Shown piece after piece: positions 31,783 through 39,926 of a stretch of 45,870 bases of DNA; position 1 is the stretch's first letter; each line of letters starts with the position of its first letter. The DNA comes from Lachnospiraceae bacterium. GTDB taxonomy: Bacteria > Bacillota > Clostridia > Lachnospirales > Lachnospiraceae. The notes beneath the pieces were generated by a model. It saw only the letters and a program-made list of their open reading frames with translations. It did not search any database and had not been told where the DNA came from. The stretch covers positions 1 to 45,870 of the forward strand of contig JAAWAC010000062.1 of NCBI GenBank assembly GCA_022791975.1, in the 5' to 3' direction. A program made the translations under genes and the position numbers.

Positions 31783-32685
31783 ATGAAGAAGTATGTGAGT
31801 ATTGATATTGGCGGTACGGCTATAAAATATGGATTGATTAGAGAGGATGGTTTGATTCTGGAGCGCCGGGAGGTTCTCACAGAGGCGCGAAAGGGTGGAA
31901 ATTCTATCCTAGAAAAAACTGAAAAAATCGTAGAACAGCTGTTAGAGCATGAGCCCAGAGGCATCTGCATTTCCACGGCCGGGATGGTGGATATTGAAAA
32001 GGGAGAGATTATGTATGCTTCCCCTCTGATTCCCCGGTATGCGGGCATCCGTTTTAAGGAGACTCTGGAGGCTCGGTTTGGATTGCCCTGTGAGGTGGAG
32101 AATGATGTGAACTGTGCCGGGCTGGCAGAGTACATTTCCGGTGTGGGAATGGGCTGTGATCCGCTGCTGATGCTGACTGTGGGCACGGGCATCGGAGGAT
32201 GTCTGATCTCTCAGGGGCAGGTGTTCCACGGCTTTGGCGGCTGTGCCTGTGAGTTTGGATATATGCATATGGGGGACCAGGAATTTCAGACTCTGGGATC
32301 AGCCAGCAGTCTGAGCAGACGGGTTGCCAGGCGAAAGGGAGAGCCCGGGAAGACCTGGAACGGCCGCCGGATTTTTCGGGAGGCCCTTAAGGGGGATGCC
32401 GTCTGTATCCGCGCCATTGATGAGATGGTGGAGGTATTGGGGATTGGAATCGCCAATCTTTGCTATGTGGTCAGTCCACAGATGGTGGTGCTGGGAGGAG
32501 GCATTATGACCCAGGAGGCGTATTTAAAGGAAAGAGTCCAAAATGCTTTAAGGCGCCAGCTTATCGAGCCTTTGGCCTCCCAGGTGCAGGTAGGTTTTGC
32601 TAAACATGGAAACAGTGCGGGAATGCTGGGAGCCTTTTATCATTTTTCTATCCGTCAAAACGCTTTTCATAGGAAACACCAGTAA
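31783..32685 (+). CDS. nanK: ROK family kinase, probable ManNAc kinase
   Basis: The 300-residue protein has the ROK ATP-binding start VSIDIGGTAIKYGL, the catalytic region ENDVNCAGLAEY and TVGTGIGGCLISQG. The canonical zinc motif (CxCGxxGCxE) is missing: where it should lie the sequence is CEFGYMHMGDQEFQ, with Tyr in place of the usual His after EFG. This zinc-less form is known among sugar-kinase ROK proteins. In the nan cluster the likely reaction is ManNAc to ManNAc-6-P. ATG 31783 follows AAAGAAGG; the open frame upstream lacks a ribosome site. Confidence 0.85.
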   Translation: MKKYVSIDIGGTAIKYGLIREDGLILERREVLTEARKGGNSILEKTEKIVEQLLEHEPRGICISTAGMVDIEKGEIMYASPLIPRYAGIRFKETLEARFGLPCEVENDVNCAGLAEYISGVGMGCDPLLMLTVGTGIGGCLISQGQVFHGFGGCACEFGYMHMGDQEFQTLGSASSLSRRVARRKGEPGKTWNGRRIFREALKGDAVCIRAIDEMVEVLGIGIANLCYVVSPQMVVLGGGIMTQEAYLKERVQNALRRQLIEPLASQVQVGFAKHGNSAGMLGAFYHFSIRQNAFHRKHQ

Positions 32686-32714
32686 AAATGCAATGCCAGA
32701 ATCCTTACAAAAGC

Positions 32715-32743
32715 TTCACAAAACCAAAGGGATGCCGTATAAT
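32715..32743 (+). promoter_or_regulatory. Promoter of the cyclophilin gene
   Basis: TTCACA at 32715-32720 and TATAAT at 32738-32743 are spaced by 17 bp. This is a near-consensus sigma-A promoter about 70 bp before the gene. Confidence 0.75.
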
Positions 32744-32814
32744 GAAAAAGCAGCAGGGAACATGGTGGAACCCTGTGAAGGAAAAATGTTTCTAGAAAGA
32801 TAGTGGGAGAACAG

Positions 32815-33396
32815 ATGAGAAATCCGATTGTGACAATTTACATGGAAAATGGAAACAAGATTGTTTTGGAGCTTTTGCCGGAGGTGGCGCCCAACACGGT
32901 AAACAGCTTTCTCTATGCAATGAGGCAGGGGGTATTTGACGGGCACGCCATTGAGCGGATTGTGCCCAAGGACTGGATTGATGTGAGCTACAGCGGTTTT
33001 CACCGACAAGAAGGGCAGTATCTGATCCCCTATGAATCTGAGCTGCACCCGGAAATAGAGCCTCTTTCTTCGGATTTTGGCTGTGTGTGCATGGGAGGCT
33101 ACGGGGAGCTTGGACAGGCAGGCTGTGAATTTTTCTTTCCCTTACGCCCATGCCCGGAACATAGAGGAATCTATCCAGTCTTTGGACGAGTACTGGAGGG
33201 ACAAGAAGAGCTTTTGCGGTTAAAAGAGCTGGATTTAGAGCCAGTGACGGATTATCCCTATCCGGAGATTGAGGTAAACCGGCCGGTGCTTCCCCAGAGA
33301 ATTGCAAAGGTTCAGGCGGAGCTCTTTGGCAGAGAGTATCCGGAGCCTGTGCGGGTGGAACACGGGAAGCGGCCGGAGTGCTGGAAAACAAGGTAG
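32815..33396 (+). CDS. Cyclophilin-type peptidyl-prolyl isomerase, divergent
   Basis: The 193-residue protein keeps the cyclophilin layout: IVLELLPEVAPNTVNSFLYAM, ERIVP with the catalytic Arg, EFFFPLRPCPE, and YPVFGRVLEGQEEL. However, the segment after the Arg reads KDWIDVSYSG rather than GFMxQGGD, so the active-site Phe-Met-Gln residues are replaced. The His near VVFG is also gone. It may have weak or no isomerase activity and act as a chaperone or binding protein. ATG 32815 follows GTGGGAGA; GTG 32803 is less likely. No signal peptide, so it is cytoplasmic. Confidence 0.8.
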   Translation: MRNPIVTIYMENGNKIVLELLPEVAPNTVNSFLYAMRQGVFDGHAIERIVPKDWIDVSYSGFHRQEGQYLIPYESELHPEIEPLSSDFGCVCMGGYGELGQAGCEFFFPLRPCPEHRGIYPVFGRVLEGQEELLRLKELDLEPVTDYPYPEIEVNRPVLPQRIAKVQAELFGREYPEPVRVEHGKRPECWKTR

Positions 33397-33455
33397 GGGC
33401 ACAGGGAAATGGAAAAACAGCGAAAGCCTGGGCTAAATATGGCCAATGGCGCAAT

Positions 33456-33484
33456 AAAAAAGGTCTGTAAAGGCCTTTTTTTGT
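33456..33484 (+). terminator. Rho-independent terminator after cyclophilin gene
   Basis: AAAAAAGGTC at 33456-33465 pairs with GGCCTTTTTT at 33472-33481 around a 6-nt loop, followed by more T. Confidence 0.75.
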
Positions 33485-33488
33485 GTTC

Positions 33489-33520
33489 TGAAACTTTTGT
33501 GCTGTCCCAATTATCTATAG
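33489..33520 (+). promoter_or_regulatory. ECF-type promoter candidate of the sigV-like gene
   Basis: TGAAACTTTT at 33489-33498 matches the -35 used by SigV-like ECF factors. A weaker -10 candidate (TATCTATAG) lies at about 33512-33520. The placement suggests the sigma factor transcribes its own operon. Confidence 0.45.
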
Positions 33521-33552
33521 AATAAAAGACAAAACAGAGAAAGGTGCGTGCC

Positions 33553-34044
33553 ATGAAACAGATAGTATATGAAAAGCTGGTTTCGTATATTGTAGAGAAT
33601 CAGAATCGATTTTATCGGGTGGCTTATAGTTATACCAGACGCCAAGAGGACGCTCTTGACGCTGTCCAGACGACAGTCTGCAAGGCATTGGAATCATATG
33701 AGGCCATAAAGAATGCGGACGCAATCAAGACTTGGTTTTATCGCATATTGATCAACGAATGTCTCACAATCTTAAAAAAGAGAAAGAAAACCGTTTTGTT
33801 GGGGGACTACTCTCAACAAGAAGAGGGATATTATGACAAGGATGTGGGACAAAAAGAAGATATCAACGACGAGTTAAGCAGACTGGAACCCGATATACAG
33901 GGAATTATCAGGCTTCGATTTTTTGAGGAATTGACTTTAAAGGAGATTTCCTGTATTACCGGCATGAACCTGAATACCGTAAAAACAAAACTATACCGTG
34001 GACTAGAATTATTAAAAGAAAATATTCAGGAGGCGGACTTATGA
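33553..34044 (+). CDS. sigV: SigV-like ECF sigma factor
   Basis: The 163-residue protein has sigma2 (NQNRFYRVAYSYTRRQEDALDAVQ, TWFYRILINECLTILKKRKK) and sigma4 (LRFFEELTLKEISCITGMNLNTVKTKLYRGL). The sequence and the gene next to it match the SigV-RsiV system, which responds to lysozyme by inducing peptidoglycan-modifying genes. ATG 33553 follows AAAGG 8 nt upstream; GTG 33544 is less likely. The stop overlaps the anti-sigma start by 4 bp. Confidence 0.87.
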   Translation: MKQIVYEKLVSYIVENQNRFYRVAYSYTRRQEDALDAVQTTVCKALESYEAIKNADAIKTWFYRILINECLTILKKRKKTVLLGDYSQQEEGYYDKDVGQKEDINDELSRLEPDIQGIIRLRFFEELTLKEISCITGMNLNTVKTKLYRGLELLKENIQEADL

Positions 34045-35366
34045 GTAAATTAGAAAAAATGAAAAAAGAATATGATGACATTTTAATTCCGGCGGAGCTT
34101 GGCATCCGGATACAACAGGAGATTGAAAAATCACAGAGGAGACAGAGGAAGAAAGGGCACAGCTTGCAGCATTCCAGATTAAAAAAAATACTTCACAGGA
34201 CAGAAGCGGCCGCTGCGGCTATATGTCTTCTTTTTACCGTTGCCCTGAATACAAATGAGGCATTTGCCAAGGGAGCCGCGGATATTCCTGTAATCGGAGA
34301 GCTGGCCCGAATCTTGACTTTCCGATCTTATGAAAGGGAACAAGATGATATCGGGATTTCTGTAAAGATTCCATCTGTTGAGATGATCGAAAAGGATACA
34401 GGATTGACAATGAGCAAAATCAATCAGGAAATTTATATGCTCTGTGAACAATATGCCAAAGAGGCGGTTCTGCGTGCCGAGGAATACAGAGAGGCTTTTT
34501 TGGAAACAGGGGGAACTGCGGAGGAATGGGCAGAGCACCATGTGAAGATTACTGTGGACTATGAGATAAAGCAGAAAAATAATACTTATCTCTCCTTTAT
34601 GGTAAGAGGCACGGAGAGTTGGACAAATGCCTACAATGCGTCTAAATATTATAATTTGTCATTGGAAACAGGTGATGTTGTCACATTGGAGGATATGCTG
34701 GGAAGCGAATATATTGAGTTGGCAAATGAAAGCATCAGAGAACAAATTTCGGAGAGACAAAGGGCGGGCGAGCCGTTTTTTACAGAAGAGGAAGGTGGTT
34801 TTACCGGAATCTCGGAGGACGCCAAGTTTTATATTAATCAGGAGAATCGCCCGGTGATTGTCTTTGACAGATATGAGATTGCGCCCGGCTCTTCGGGTGA
34901 GCCGGAGTTTGAAATTGGAGGTTCCTCAAAAAGTCCCAATGCTCAGCAAAGCGTAACGCAGGAGACGGTCCAGGAAGAAACCCCGGAGGAGGGGAGAAAC
35001 GAGAGTGTGCAGGGATCACAAAGATACCAAGACAATTTTCAGGTTGACGCCAAAACAGCAGAGGAATTTGCAGGAAAAATTAAGGAAGCCGTAGCCCATA
35101 AGGATTTGGAGGCTTTGATGGAATTCATGGCATTTCCCGTCTATGTGGGGCTTCCGGAAGTGGGTACTGTGGAGACACAGGAAGAGCTTCTTGAGATTGG
35201 CGCGGAAGCTTTGTTTACAGAGGGACTTCTGTCTGCTGTGGAAGGGGCAGATATCAAGGACCTTCCGCCTAGTATGGCCGGATTTTCTATCTCAGATGGC
35301 GGAACGGCAAATATTAATTTTGGTGTGGTGGATGGTGTTTTGGCCATAAATGGAATTAATTATTGA
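34041..35366 (+). CDS. rsiV: RsiV-like anti-sigma factor (DUF4163/DUF3298) with extra C-terminal domain
   Basis: The 441-residue protein has a cytoplasmic N-terminus (1-52), one transmembrane helix (about 54-75, AAAAICLLFTVAL) and an outer domain to about 295 with features of DUF4163/DUF3298: SVEMIEKDTGL, TVDYEIKQKNNTYLSFMV, KYYNLSLETGDVVTLEDML, FYINQENRPVIVFDRYEIAPG. RsiV binds lysozyme there and is then cleaved to free SigV. After a Ser/Glu-rich linker (about 300-330), a further domain of about 100 residues (KIKEAVAHKDLEALMEFMAF) is added, which I do not know from RsiV. RBS GGAGG precedes ATG 34041. Confidence 0.82.
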   Translation: MSKLEKMKKEYDDILIPAELGIRIQQEIEKSQRRQRKKGHSLQHSRLKKILHRTEAAAAAICLLFTVALNTNEAFAKGAADIPVIGELARILTFRSYEREQDDIGISVKIPSVEMIEKDTGLTMSKINQEIYMLCEQYAKEAVLRAEEYREAFLETGGTAEEWAEHHVKITVDYEIKQKNNTYLSFMVRGTESWTNAYNASKYYNLSLETGDVVTLEDMLGSEYIELANESIREQISERQRAGEPFFTEEEGGFTGISEDAKFYINQENRPVIVFDRYEIAPGSSGEPEFEIGGSSKSPNAQQSVTQETVQEETPEEGRNESVQGSQRYQDNFQVDAKTAEEFAGKIKEAVAHKDLEALMEFMAFPVYVGLPEVGTVETQEELLEIGAEALFTEGLLSAVEGADIKDLPPSMAGFSISDGGTANINFGVVDGVLAINGINY

Positions 35367-35443
35367 GAAAAAATCTATATTTAACCGCTTGATTGTATGA
35401 TTTTACGGATTATTTATAAAATTTATAAAGTTTTCATACAATA

Positions 35444-35486
35444 TTAGCACTCATCTATTGACAGTGCTAACAATCCGTGTTATAAC
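35444..35486 (+). promoter_or_regulatory. CIRCE operator and promoter of hsp20
   Basis: TTAGCACTC (35444-35452), nine bases, then CAGTGCTAA (35462-35470) is the CIRCE element bound by the heat-shock repressor HrcA, with one mismatch to the usual GAGTGCTAA. It overlaps the -35 TTGACA (35458-35463) of a promoter whose -10 is TATAAC (35481-35486), spacer 17 bp. HrcA binding would block polymerase. Confidence 0.85.
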
Positions 35487-35649
35487 TATACTTGAACAGA
35501 GGAACTGGAAACAAACCGAAAGGAATAAAATCCGATTCCTGGGTTCAAAATAATATAACACATAGGGCACTCATGTGGCGAGGGTCGTCCAGAGGGGACG
35601 ACAGGCGGCCGGAGGTACCGGCGGCAAAATAAAAAAGGAGGAATGACAG
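35487..35649 (+). promoter_or_regulatory. Long structured 5' leader of hsp20
   Basis: About 150 nt separate the promoter from ATG 35650. The leader contains a GTCGTCC-AGAG-GGACGAC hairpin (about 35585-35602) and GCCGG-AGGTA-CCGGC (about 35608-35622). The ribosome site AAAAAAGGAGGAATGACAG lies just after them, unpaired. It could be an mRNA stabiliser or a temperature-responsive element; the latter is speculation. Confidence 0.45.
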
Positions 35650-36087
35650 ATGTTGATGCCTAGTATTTTTGGAGAATCTTTATTTCATAACTGGATGGAT
35701 TTCCCCTTCTCCGATATGGAAAAGGCCCTGTATGGAAGTCGTACACAGAATGTGATGAAGACGGATATAAAGGAGACCGAGCAGGGCTATGAACTGGATA
35801 TTGATTTGCCCGGCTTTAAGAAGGAAGAGGTCCAGGCTCAGCTGGATAAGGGATACCTGACCATTCAGGCATCCAAGGGCGCCAGCAAGGATGAGAAGGA
35901 TGAGAAGGGAAAATACATTCGGCGTGAGCGCTATGGAGGAACTATGAGCCGCAGCTTTTATGTAGGGGAGGGAATAACTCAGAACGATATTCACGCAAAA
36001 TTTGAGGACGGTATCCTACGCCTGACCGTGCCCAAGACTGACAAACAGGCGGTGGAGCAAAAGAAATATATAGCTATCGAAGGATAA
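35650..36087 (+). CDS. hsp20: Hsp20/alpha-crystallin small heat-shock protein
   Basis: The 145-residue protein has an alpha-crystallin domain (about 40-140): DIKETEQGYELDIDLPGFKKEEVQAQLDKGYLTIQ-like strands, RRERYGGTMSRSFYVGEGI and the FEDGILRLTVPK end of the domain. It holds unfolding proteins as an ATP-independent chaperone. A CIRCE operator and a long leader precede it, so HrcA is the likely repressor. It is a single-gene unit with its own terminator. No C-terminal IXI motif is obvious; the tail is KYIAIEG. Confidence 0.93.
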   Translation: MLMPSIFGESLFHNWMDFPFSDMEKALYGSRTQNVMKTDIKETEQGYELDIDLPGFKKEEVQAQLDKGYLTIQASKGASKDEKDEKGKYIRRERYGGTMSRSFYVGEGITQNDIHAKFEDGILRLTVPKTDKQAVEQKKYIAIEG

Positions 36088-36117
36088 AGACTGGAATATT
36101 TAGCATACAGGTTCGGG

Positions 36118-36155
36118 AAAGGCCTCTGGGACATTGGGTTTCGGAGGCCTTTTTT
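36118..36155 (+). terminator. Terminator of hsp20
   Basis: AAAGGCCTC at 36118-36126 pairs with GAGGCCTTT from 36144, followed by a T run to 36155. Confidence 0.8.
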
Positions 36156-36165
36156 GCGGATAGCC

Positions 36166-36193
36166 TTGTATTTTGCCGAAAACACGCTATGAT
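36166..36193 (+). promoter_or_regulatory. Promoter of the MmcQ/YjbR gene
   Basis: TTGTAT at 36166-36171 and TATGAT at 36188-36193 with a 16-bp spacer lie about 58 bp before ATG 36251. Confidence 0.55.
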
Positions 36194-36250
36194 AGGGAGT
36201 AGAATACGCGGCCTCAGGGGCTGCTGTACAAAAGAAAGGATTGGACCTGT

Positions 36251-36598
36251 ATGACAACCAGAAAAGAAGCCATTGCTTATTGCCTGACGTTTCCTCATGT
36301 CTATGAGGATTATCCCTTTCATGATTCCAACTGGACTTGCATGCGTATTCGGGGCAATCAGCGGATTTTTGCCTGGATTTTTCAGCGGCAGGAGCATATT
36401 TGGATCAATGTAAAGTGTGATCCGCAGTGGAGAGAATTTTGGAGGGATGCCTATGAGGCTGTGATCCCCGCCTATCATATGAATAAGCAGCACTGGAATT
36501 CTATTATACTAGACGGGACTGTTCCCAGAAAAGAGATACAGCGGATGATTGGGGAGAGCTATGATTTATGTAAGGGGGAGAAAGGAAAAGAAGCATGA
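36251..36598 (+). CDS. MmcQ/YjbR family protein
   Basis: The 115-residue protein has FPHVYEDYPFHDSNWTCMRI, IFAWIFQRQEHIWINVKCDP, and PAYHMNKQHWNSIILDGTVP, the landmarks of the MmcQ/YjbR double-wing fold. Such proteins are thought to bind DNA; their role is unknown. RBS AAAGGA sits 11 nt upstream of ATG 36251. It overlaps the downstream WYL regulator by 4 bp (ATGA), so both are translated together. Confidence 0.88.
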   Translation: MTTRKEAIAYCLTFPHVYEDYPFHDSNWTCMRIRGNQRIFAWIFQRQEHIWINVKCDPQWREFWRDAYEAVIPAYHMNKQHWNSIILDGTVPRKEIQRMIGESYDLCKGEKGKEA

Positions 36599-37530
36599 AA
36601 ATTCATCGGCTGATTGGAATTTTATCTTTGCTGCTGCAAAAGGAGAGGGTGACGGTTTCCTACCTGGCGGAAAAGTTTGAGGTGTCTTCCCGGACCATTC
36701 GCCGGGATATCGAGGCCTTGGGGCGGGCCGGGATTCCTGTTGTGACGCTTCAGGGAAAAAATGGCGGGATTTCCATTATGGAGGGCTACCGGGTGGACAG
36801 GACACTACTAACCTCCCAGGATATGCAGGCCATTCTGGCAGGACTAAAGAGTCTGGACAGTGTCAGTGGCAGCAATCGGTATCAACAGCTGATGGAAAAG
36901 CTGTCTGGCGGGAATCCGGAGGTCATTGTGGCTGGAGAAAATGTTCGCATTGATTTGGCCTCCTGGTATCGGTCCACCCTGGCCCCTAAAATTGAGCTGA
37001 TTCAAAAAGCGCTGGAGGAAAAGGAGTGCCTTTCCTTTCTGTATTACTCTTCCCGGGGGGAGGGGAAAAGGGAGGTGGAGCCAGGGCTTCTGGTGTTTCA
37101 GTGGGCTTCCTGGTATCTGTGGGGATATTGCCGCAAACGTAAGGAATTTCGCCTGTTTAAGCTAAATCGCATGCTATCTCTCCAGGGGACCGGGGAGACC
37201 TTTGTGCCCCGGAGAGTGCCCGAGCCTCGATTTTCCGGGAGTCAGCCTGCTCTGGGGAGATTTCCGGTAAAGGTGCTGCTGGAGCCCCAGATGAAGTGGC
37301 GACTGATTGAGGAATTTGGAGTGGATAGCTTCCAGGAGCAGCCGGATGGCCGTCTGTTATTTACTTTTTCCTTTGAGGACAAGGAAAATCTTAAAAGCTG
37401 GCTCTTAAGCTTTGGGGACCAGGCGGAGCTTTTGGAACCGCTAAGGATGCGAGAGGAGATGACGGATCTGGTCTCACGGATGCTGAAAAAATATTCCTTG
37501 ACTTTGCCGCAGCGGAAAGAGATAGAATGA
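36595..37530 (+). CDS. HTH/WYL-domain transcriptional regulator (YafY type)
   Basis: The 311-residue protein has an N-terminal winged helix (about 1-60: LSLLLQKERVTVSYLAEKFE, VSSRTIRRDIEALG) and a WYL sensor domain (about 135-205: LSFLYYSSRGEGKREVEPGLLV, SWYLWGYCRKRKEFRLFKLNRM). WYL domains sense ligands such as oligonucleotides in phage-defence and stress regulators. It is coupled to the MmcQ gene. A MerR gene starts 50 bp later. Confidence 0.88.
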   Translation: MKIHRLIGILSLLLQKERVTVSYLAEKFEVSSRTIRRDIEALGRAGIPVVTLQGKNGGISIMEGYRVDRTLLTSQDMQAILAGLKSLDSVSGSNRYQQLMEKLSGGNPEVIVAGENVRIDLASWYRSTLAPKIELIQKALEEKECLSFLYYSSRGEGKREVEPGLLVFQWASWYLWGYCRKRKEFRLFKLNRMLSLQGTGETFVPRRVPEPRFSGSQPALGRFPVKVLLEPQMKWRLIEEFGVDSFQEQPDGRLLFTFSFEDKENLKSWLLSFGDQAELLEPLRMREEMTDLVSRMLKKYSLTLPQRKEIE

Positions 37531-37580
37531 GCTTGTGGAGCTGATGACTACACAAAAAATGTCCGGGAGGAGGGAGCCAA

Positions 37581-38351
37581 ATGGAGTATGGAATCCGGGA
37601 TCTGGCAAAGCTTGCGGGGGTGAGTGCACGCACCCTGCGCTACTATGAGGAAATCGGGCTTTTAAAGCCTCTATATACCAGTCAGGCGGGATACCGGTTT
37701 TATGGGGAGGATGAGGTGGCTCTTTTGCAGCAGATCTTATTCTACCGGGAAAGGGGCTTCGATTTAAAGTCCATTGGGCAGATTCTCTATGAAAGGGATT
37801 TTAATCTGATGGAAGCTCTTAAGGAGCACCTGCGGGAGCTGGAAGCCCAGCGTATCCATGTGGATGCCCTGATTCGGACGGTTAAGCAGACCATTCTATC
37901 TATGAAGGGAGAATATGAGATGGAGGATCAGGAGAAGTTTAGAGTGTTTCTGGAGCAGCAGATAAAGGAAAATGAGACCAAATATGGGGCAGAGATCCGA
38001 GAAAAGTATGGGGATGCTCAGGTAGATGCCAGTAACCGGAGGATGTTGAAGATGAGCCAGGAGGAATGGGACAGGTTTCAGAAGCTGGAGACGGAGATCC
38101 GGGAGGGACTGGCAAATGCTGTACGAACCGGAGTTTTGCCGGATAGCCAGGAGGGATGCCGGATTGTGGAGCTCCACAGGGAGTGGCTTTCCATGACCTG
38201 GAAGCAATATACAAAGGAGGTCCACAGAGCTCTTGCCACTATGTATGTGTGTGACGAACGGTTTACCCAATATTATGACCAGGAGGAGCCAGGCTGTGCA
38301 GCGCTTTTGGAGCAGATGATCCAATATTGGACGGAGAAAGAGGAGGGATAG
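37581..38351 (+). CDS. MerR-family regulator with TipAS domain
   Basis: The 256-residue protein has the MerR HTH (residues 4-72: YGIRDLAKLAGVSARTLRYY, then LKPLYTSQAGYRFYG), a dimerisation helix (about 78-110) and a C-terminal TipAS antibiotic-recognition domain (about 120-250, helical, with MLKMSQEEWDRFQKLE and MYVCDERFTQYYD). It may respond to thiopeptide-like or other drugs. ATG 37581 follows GGGAGGAGGGAG. It converges on the MATE exporter gene with 22 bp between them, so control of that exporter is plausible. Confidence 0.9.
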   Translation: MEYGIRDLAKLAGVSARTLRYYEEIGLLKPLYTSQAGYRFYGEDEVALLQQILFYRERGFDLKSIGQILYERDFNLMEALKEHLRELEAQRIHVDALIRTVKQTILSMKGEYEMEDQEKFRVFLEQQIKENETKYGAEIREKYGDAQVDASNRRMLKMSQEEWDRFQKLETEIREGLANAVRTGVLPDSQEGCRIVELHREWLSMTWKQYTKEVHRALATMYVCDERFTQYYDQEEPGCAALLEQMIQYWTEKEEG

Positions 38352-38373
38352 GACCCTAGGGAGAGACAGCGGA

Positions 38374-39789
38374 CTACAGAGGACGCCAGCGGCCGGTACG
38401 ATACTCCCGGTAGGAGATAAGGAAATTTACCAGCCAGCCTAAGGGAACAGCATACCAGACCATGGCAATGCCAAAACGGGGGGCTAGGGTCACAGCCAGG
38501 ACCACCCGCAGAGACAGATTTGCCAGGTTGGCGATGGTAAACATTTTCATGTGTGCAGCGCCCCTGAGTAGGCCGTCAGTAGCCATTTTCAGACCAATCA
38601 GGCCAAAGAAAAAGCCGATAAAGGTCAGGTAGCTACTGCCGGTTTTAAGAGCTAGGGACGTGCCGTCGCTGCCTAGGAAGGAAGCGATAATGGGCTGGTG
38701 AAAGAGCTCCAGGATCACACACAGGATCAGGGCGAAGAGGCCGGTGAGCCAAAGGGCTGCGTGATAGCCTCGGGTCACCCGGTCCTGTTGGCCGGAGCCC
38801 AGGTTCTGAGCGGTATAGGAGGACATAGCGTTTCCCAGGGCCGCCATGGGCACAATGCAAATGCTCTCCACCCGCATGCCTGCGGAGAAGCCGGCCAGCA
38901 TCTGAGGGCCAAAGCTGTTCACAACCGATTGCACCAGCATCATGCCAATGGAGACTGTGGACTGCTGAAAGATGGAGGGCAGAGCCACCCGACTCATGGA
39001 TCTCAGCTCCGAAAGACTGTAAAGTGCAGATAGTCCAGAGCTAGATTTTGTGGGTCCTGAGTCTTTAGAGGGGAATTCCGGTAAGGGAAAAGCCTCGGGG
39101 GAAACAGGGAATGCTGTATTTTGCTGGGGATAGGCCTTTAGCTCCCGCAAAAAAAGCACGAAGGAGAGGAGGGCCGCCAGTCCCTGGGCCAGCAGGGTGG
39201 CCCAGGCCACGCCGGCGATGCCCATTCCCAGAGAACGGACCATATATACATCCAGGGCGATGTTGAGAACTGAGGAAAAAATCAGTAGGTATAGGGGAAT
39301 CCGGGAGCGTCCCAGGGCGTTAAACATGGCAGAGAGCACATTATACAGGAATAAAAAGGGAAGCCCCAGAAAATAAATGCGCAGATACTCTGTGGCCATA
39401 GGAAGAAGCTCCTGGGGAGTGCGCAAGAGGACCATCATCCGGGAACCCAACAGGAGCCCCAGAAGTGCAAGTAAAAGGCTCAGACCCAGAAAGGTGAGCA
39501 GGGCTGTGGAGATGGACTTTTTCATGGAGGCGTAATCCCGGGAACCGAAATAGTGGCTGGTGACCACGGAGGCTCCCACACCGCCCCCAATGGCTACACA
39601 GATAAAGACATTGGTAAGGGAATAGGAAGCCCCCACGGCCGCCAGGGCGTGCTCACTTACATAGCGGCCCACCACCATGGAATCTGCCATGGTGTAAAAT
39701 TGCTGGAATAAATTTCCAATGATCATAGGAAGCGCAAACAAAAATAGCGCGCGACCGGGACGTTCTCGCAGAAGATATTCCTTTTGCAT
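38374..39789 (-). CDS. MATE family multidrug exporter
   Basis: The 471-residue protein has twelve hydrophobic helices in two halves, starting LLRERPGRALFLFALPMIIGNLFQQFYTMADSMVVG-like text, the hallmark of the MATE family, which exports cationic drugs with Na+ or H+. It belongs to the DinF/VmrA-like Clostridia branch by impression only. RBS AAGGAG precedes ATG 39789. A Ser/Pro-rich cytoplasmic insert lies between the halves (about 235-260), longer than usual. It is transcribed toward the MerR-TipAS gene. Confidence 0.92.
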   Translation of the reverse strand: MQKEYLLRERPGRALFLFALPMIIGNLFQQFYTMADSMVVGRYVSEHALAAVGASYSLTNVFICVAIGGGVGASVVTSHYFGSRDYASMKKSISTALLTFLGLSLLLALLGLLLGSRMMVLLRTPQELLPMATEYLRIYFLGLPFLFLYNVLSAMFNALGRSRIPLYLLIFSSVLNIALDVYMVRSLGMGIAGVAWATLLAQGLAALLSFVLFLRELKAYPQQNTAFPVSPEAFPLPEFPSKDSGPTKSSSGLSALYSLSELRSMSRVALPSIFQQSTVSIGMMLVQSVVNSFGPQMLAGFSAGMRVESICIVPMAALGNAMSSYTAQNLGSGQQDRVTRGYHAALWLTGLFALILCVILELFHQPIIASFLGSDGTSLALKTGSSYLTFIGFFFGLIGLKMATDGLLRGAAHMKMFTIANLANLSLRVVLAVTLAPRFGIAMVWYAVPLGWLVNFLISYREYRTGRWRPL

Positions 39790-39873
39790 AATAAACTCCT
39801 TAGAAAAACTTTTTTCGGAACAGCATAGGCCCTTGCTCTACTATATTTCAGAAATTGTAAAAACTTTCCAGAG

Positions 39874-39921
39874 AATATAGGAGACAAAAGAAACATTTTT
39901 GTTTCTTTTGTCTCCTATATT
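39874..39921 (-). terminator. Perfect 21-bp hairpin after carB
   Basis: AATATAGGAGACAAAAGAA (39874-39892) plus AC pairs over 21 bp with its complement at 39901-39921, leaving a 6-nt loop. It lies right after the carB stop and before the MATE gene on the same strand. No T run follows on the minus strand, so it may act as an mRNA 3' stabiliser or a factor-assisted terminator. Confidence 0.6.
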
Positions 39922-39926
39922 GTGTT

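Noticed and set aside
34627..34857. Plus-strand frame inside the RsiV-like gene
   Set aside because: It is an out-of-frame shadow of a continuous domain with a clear family pattern.
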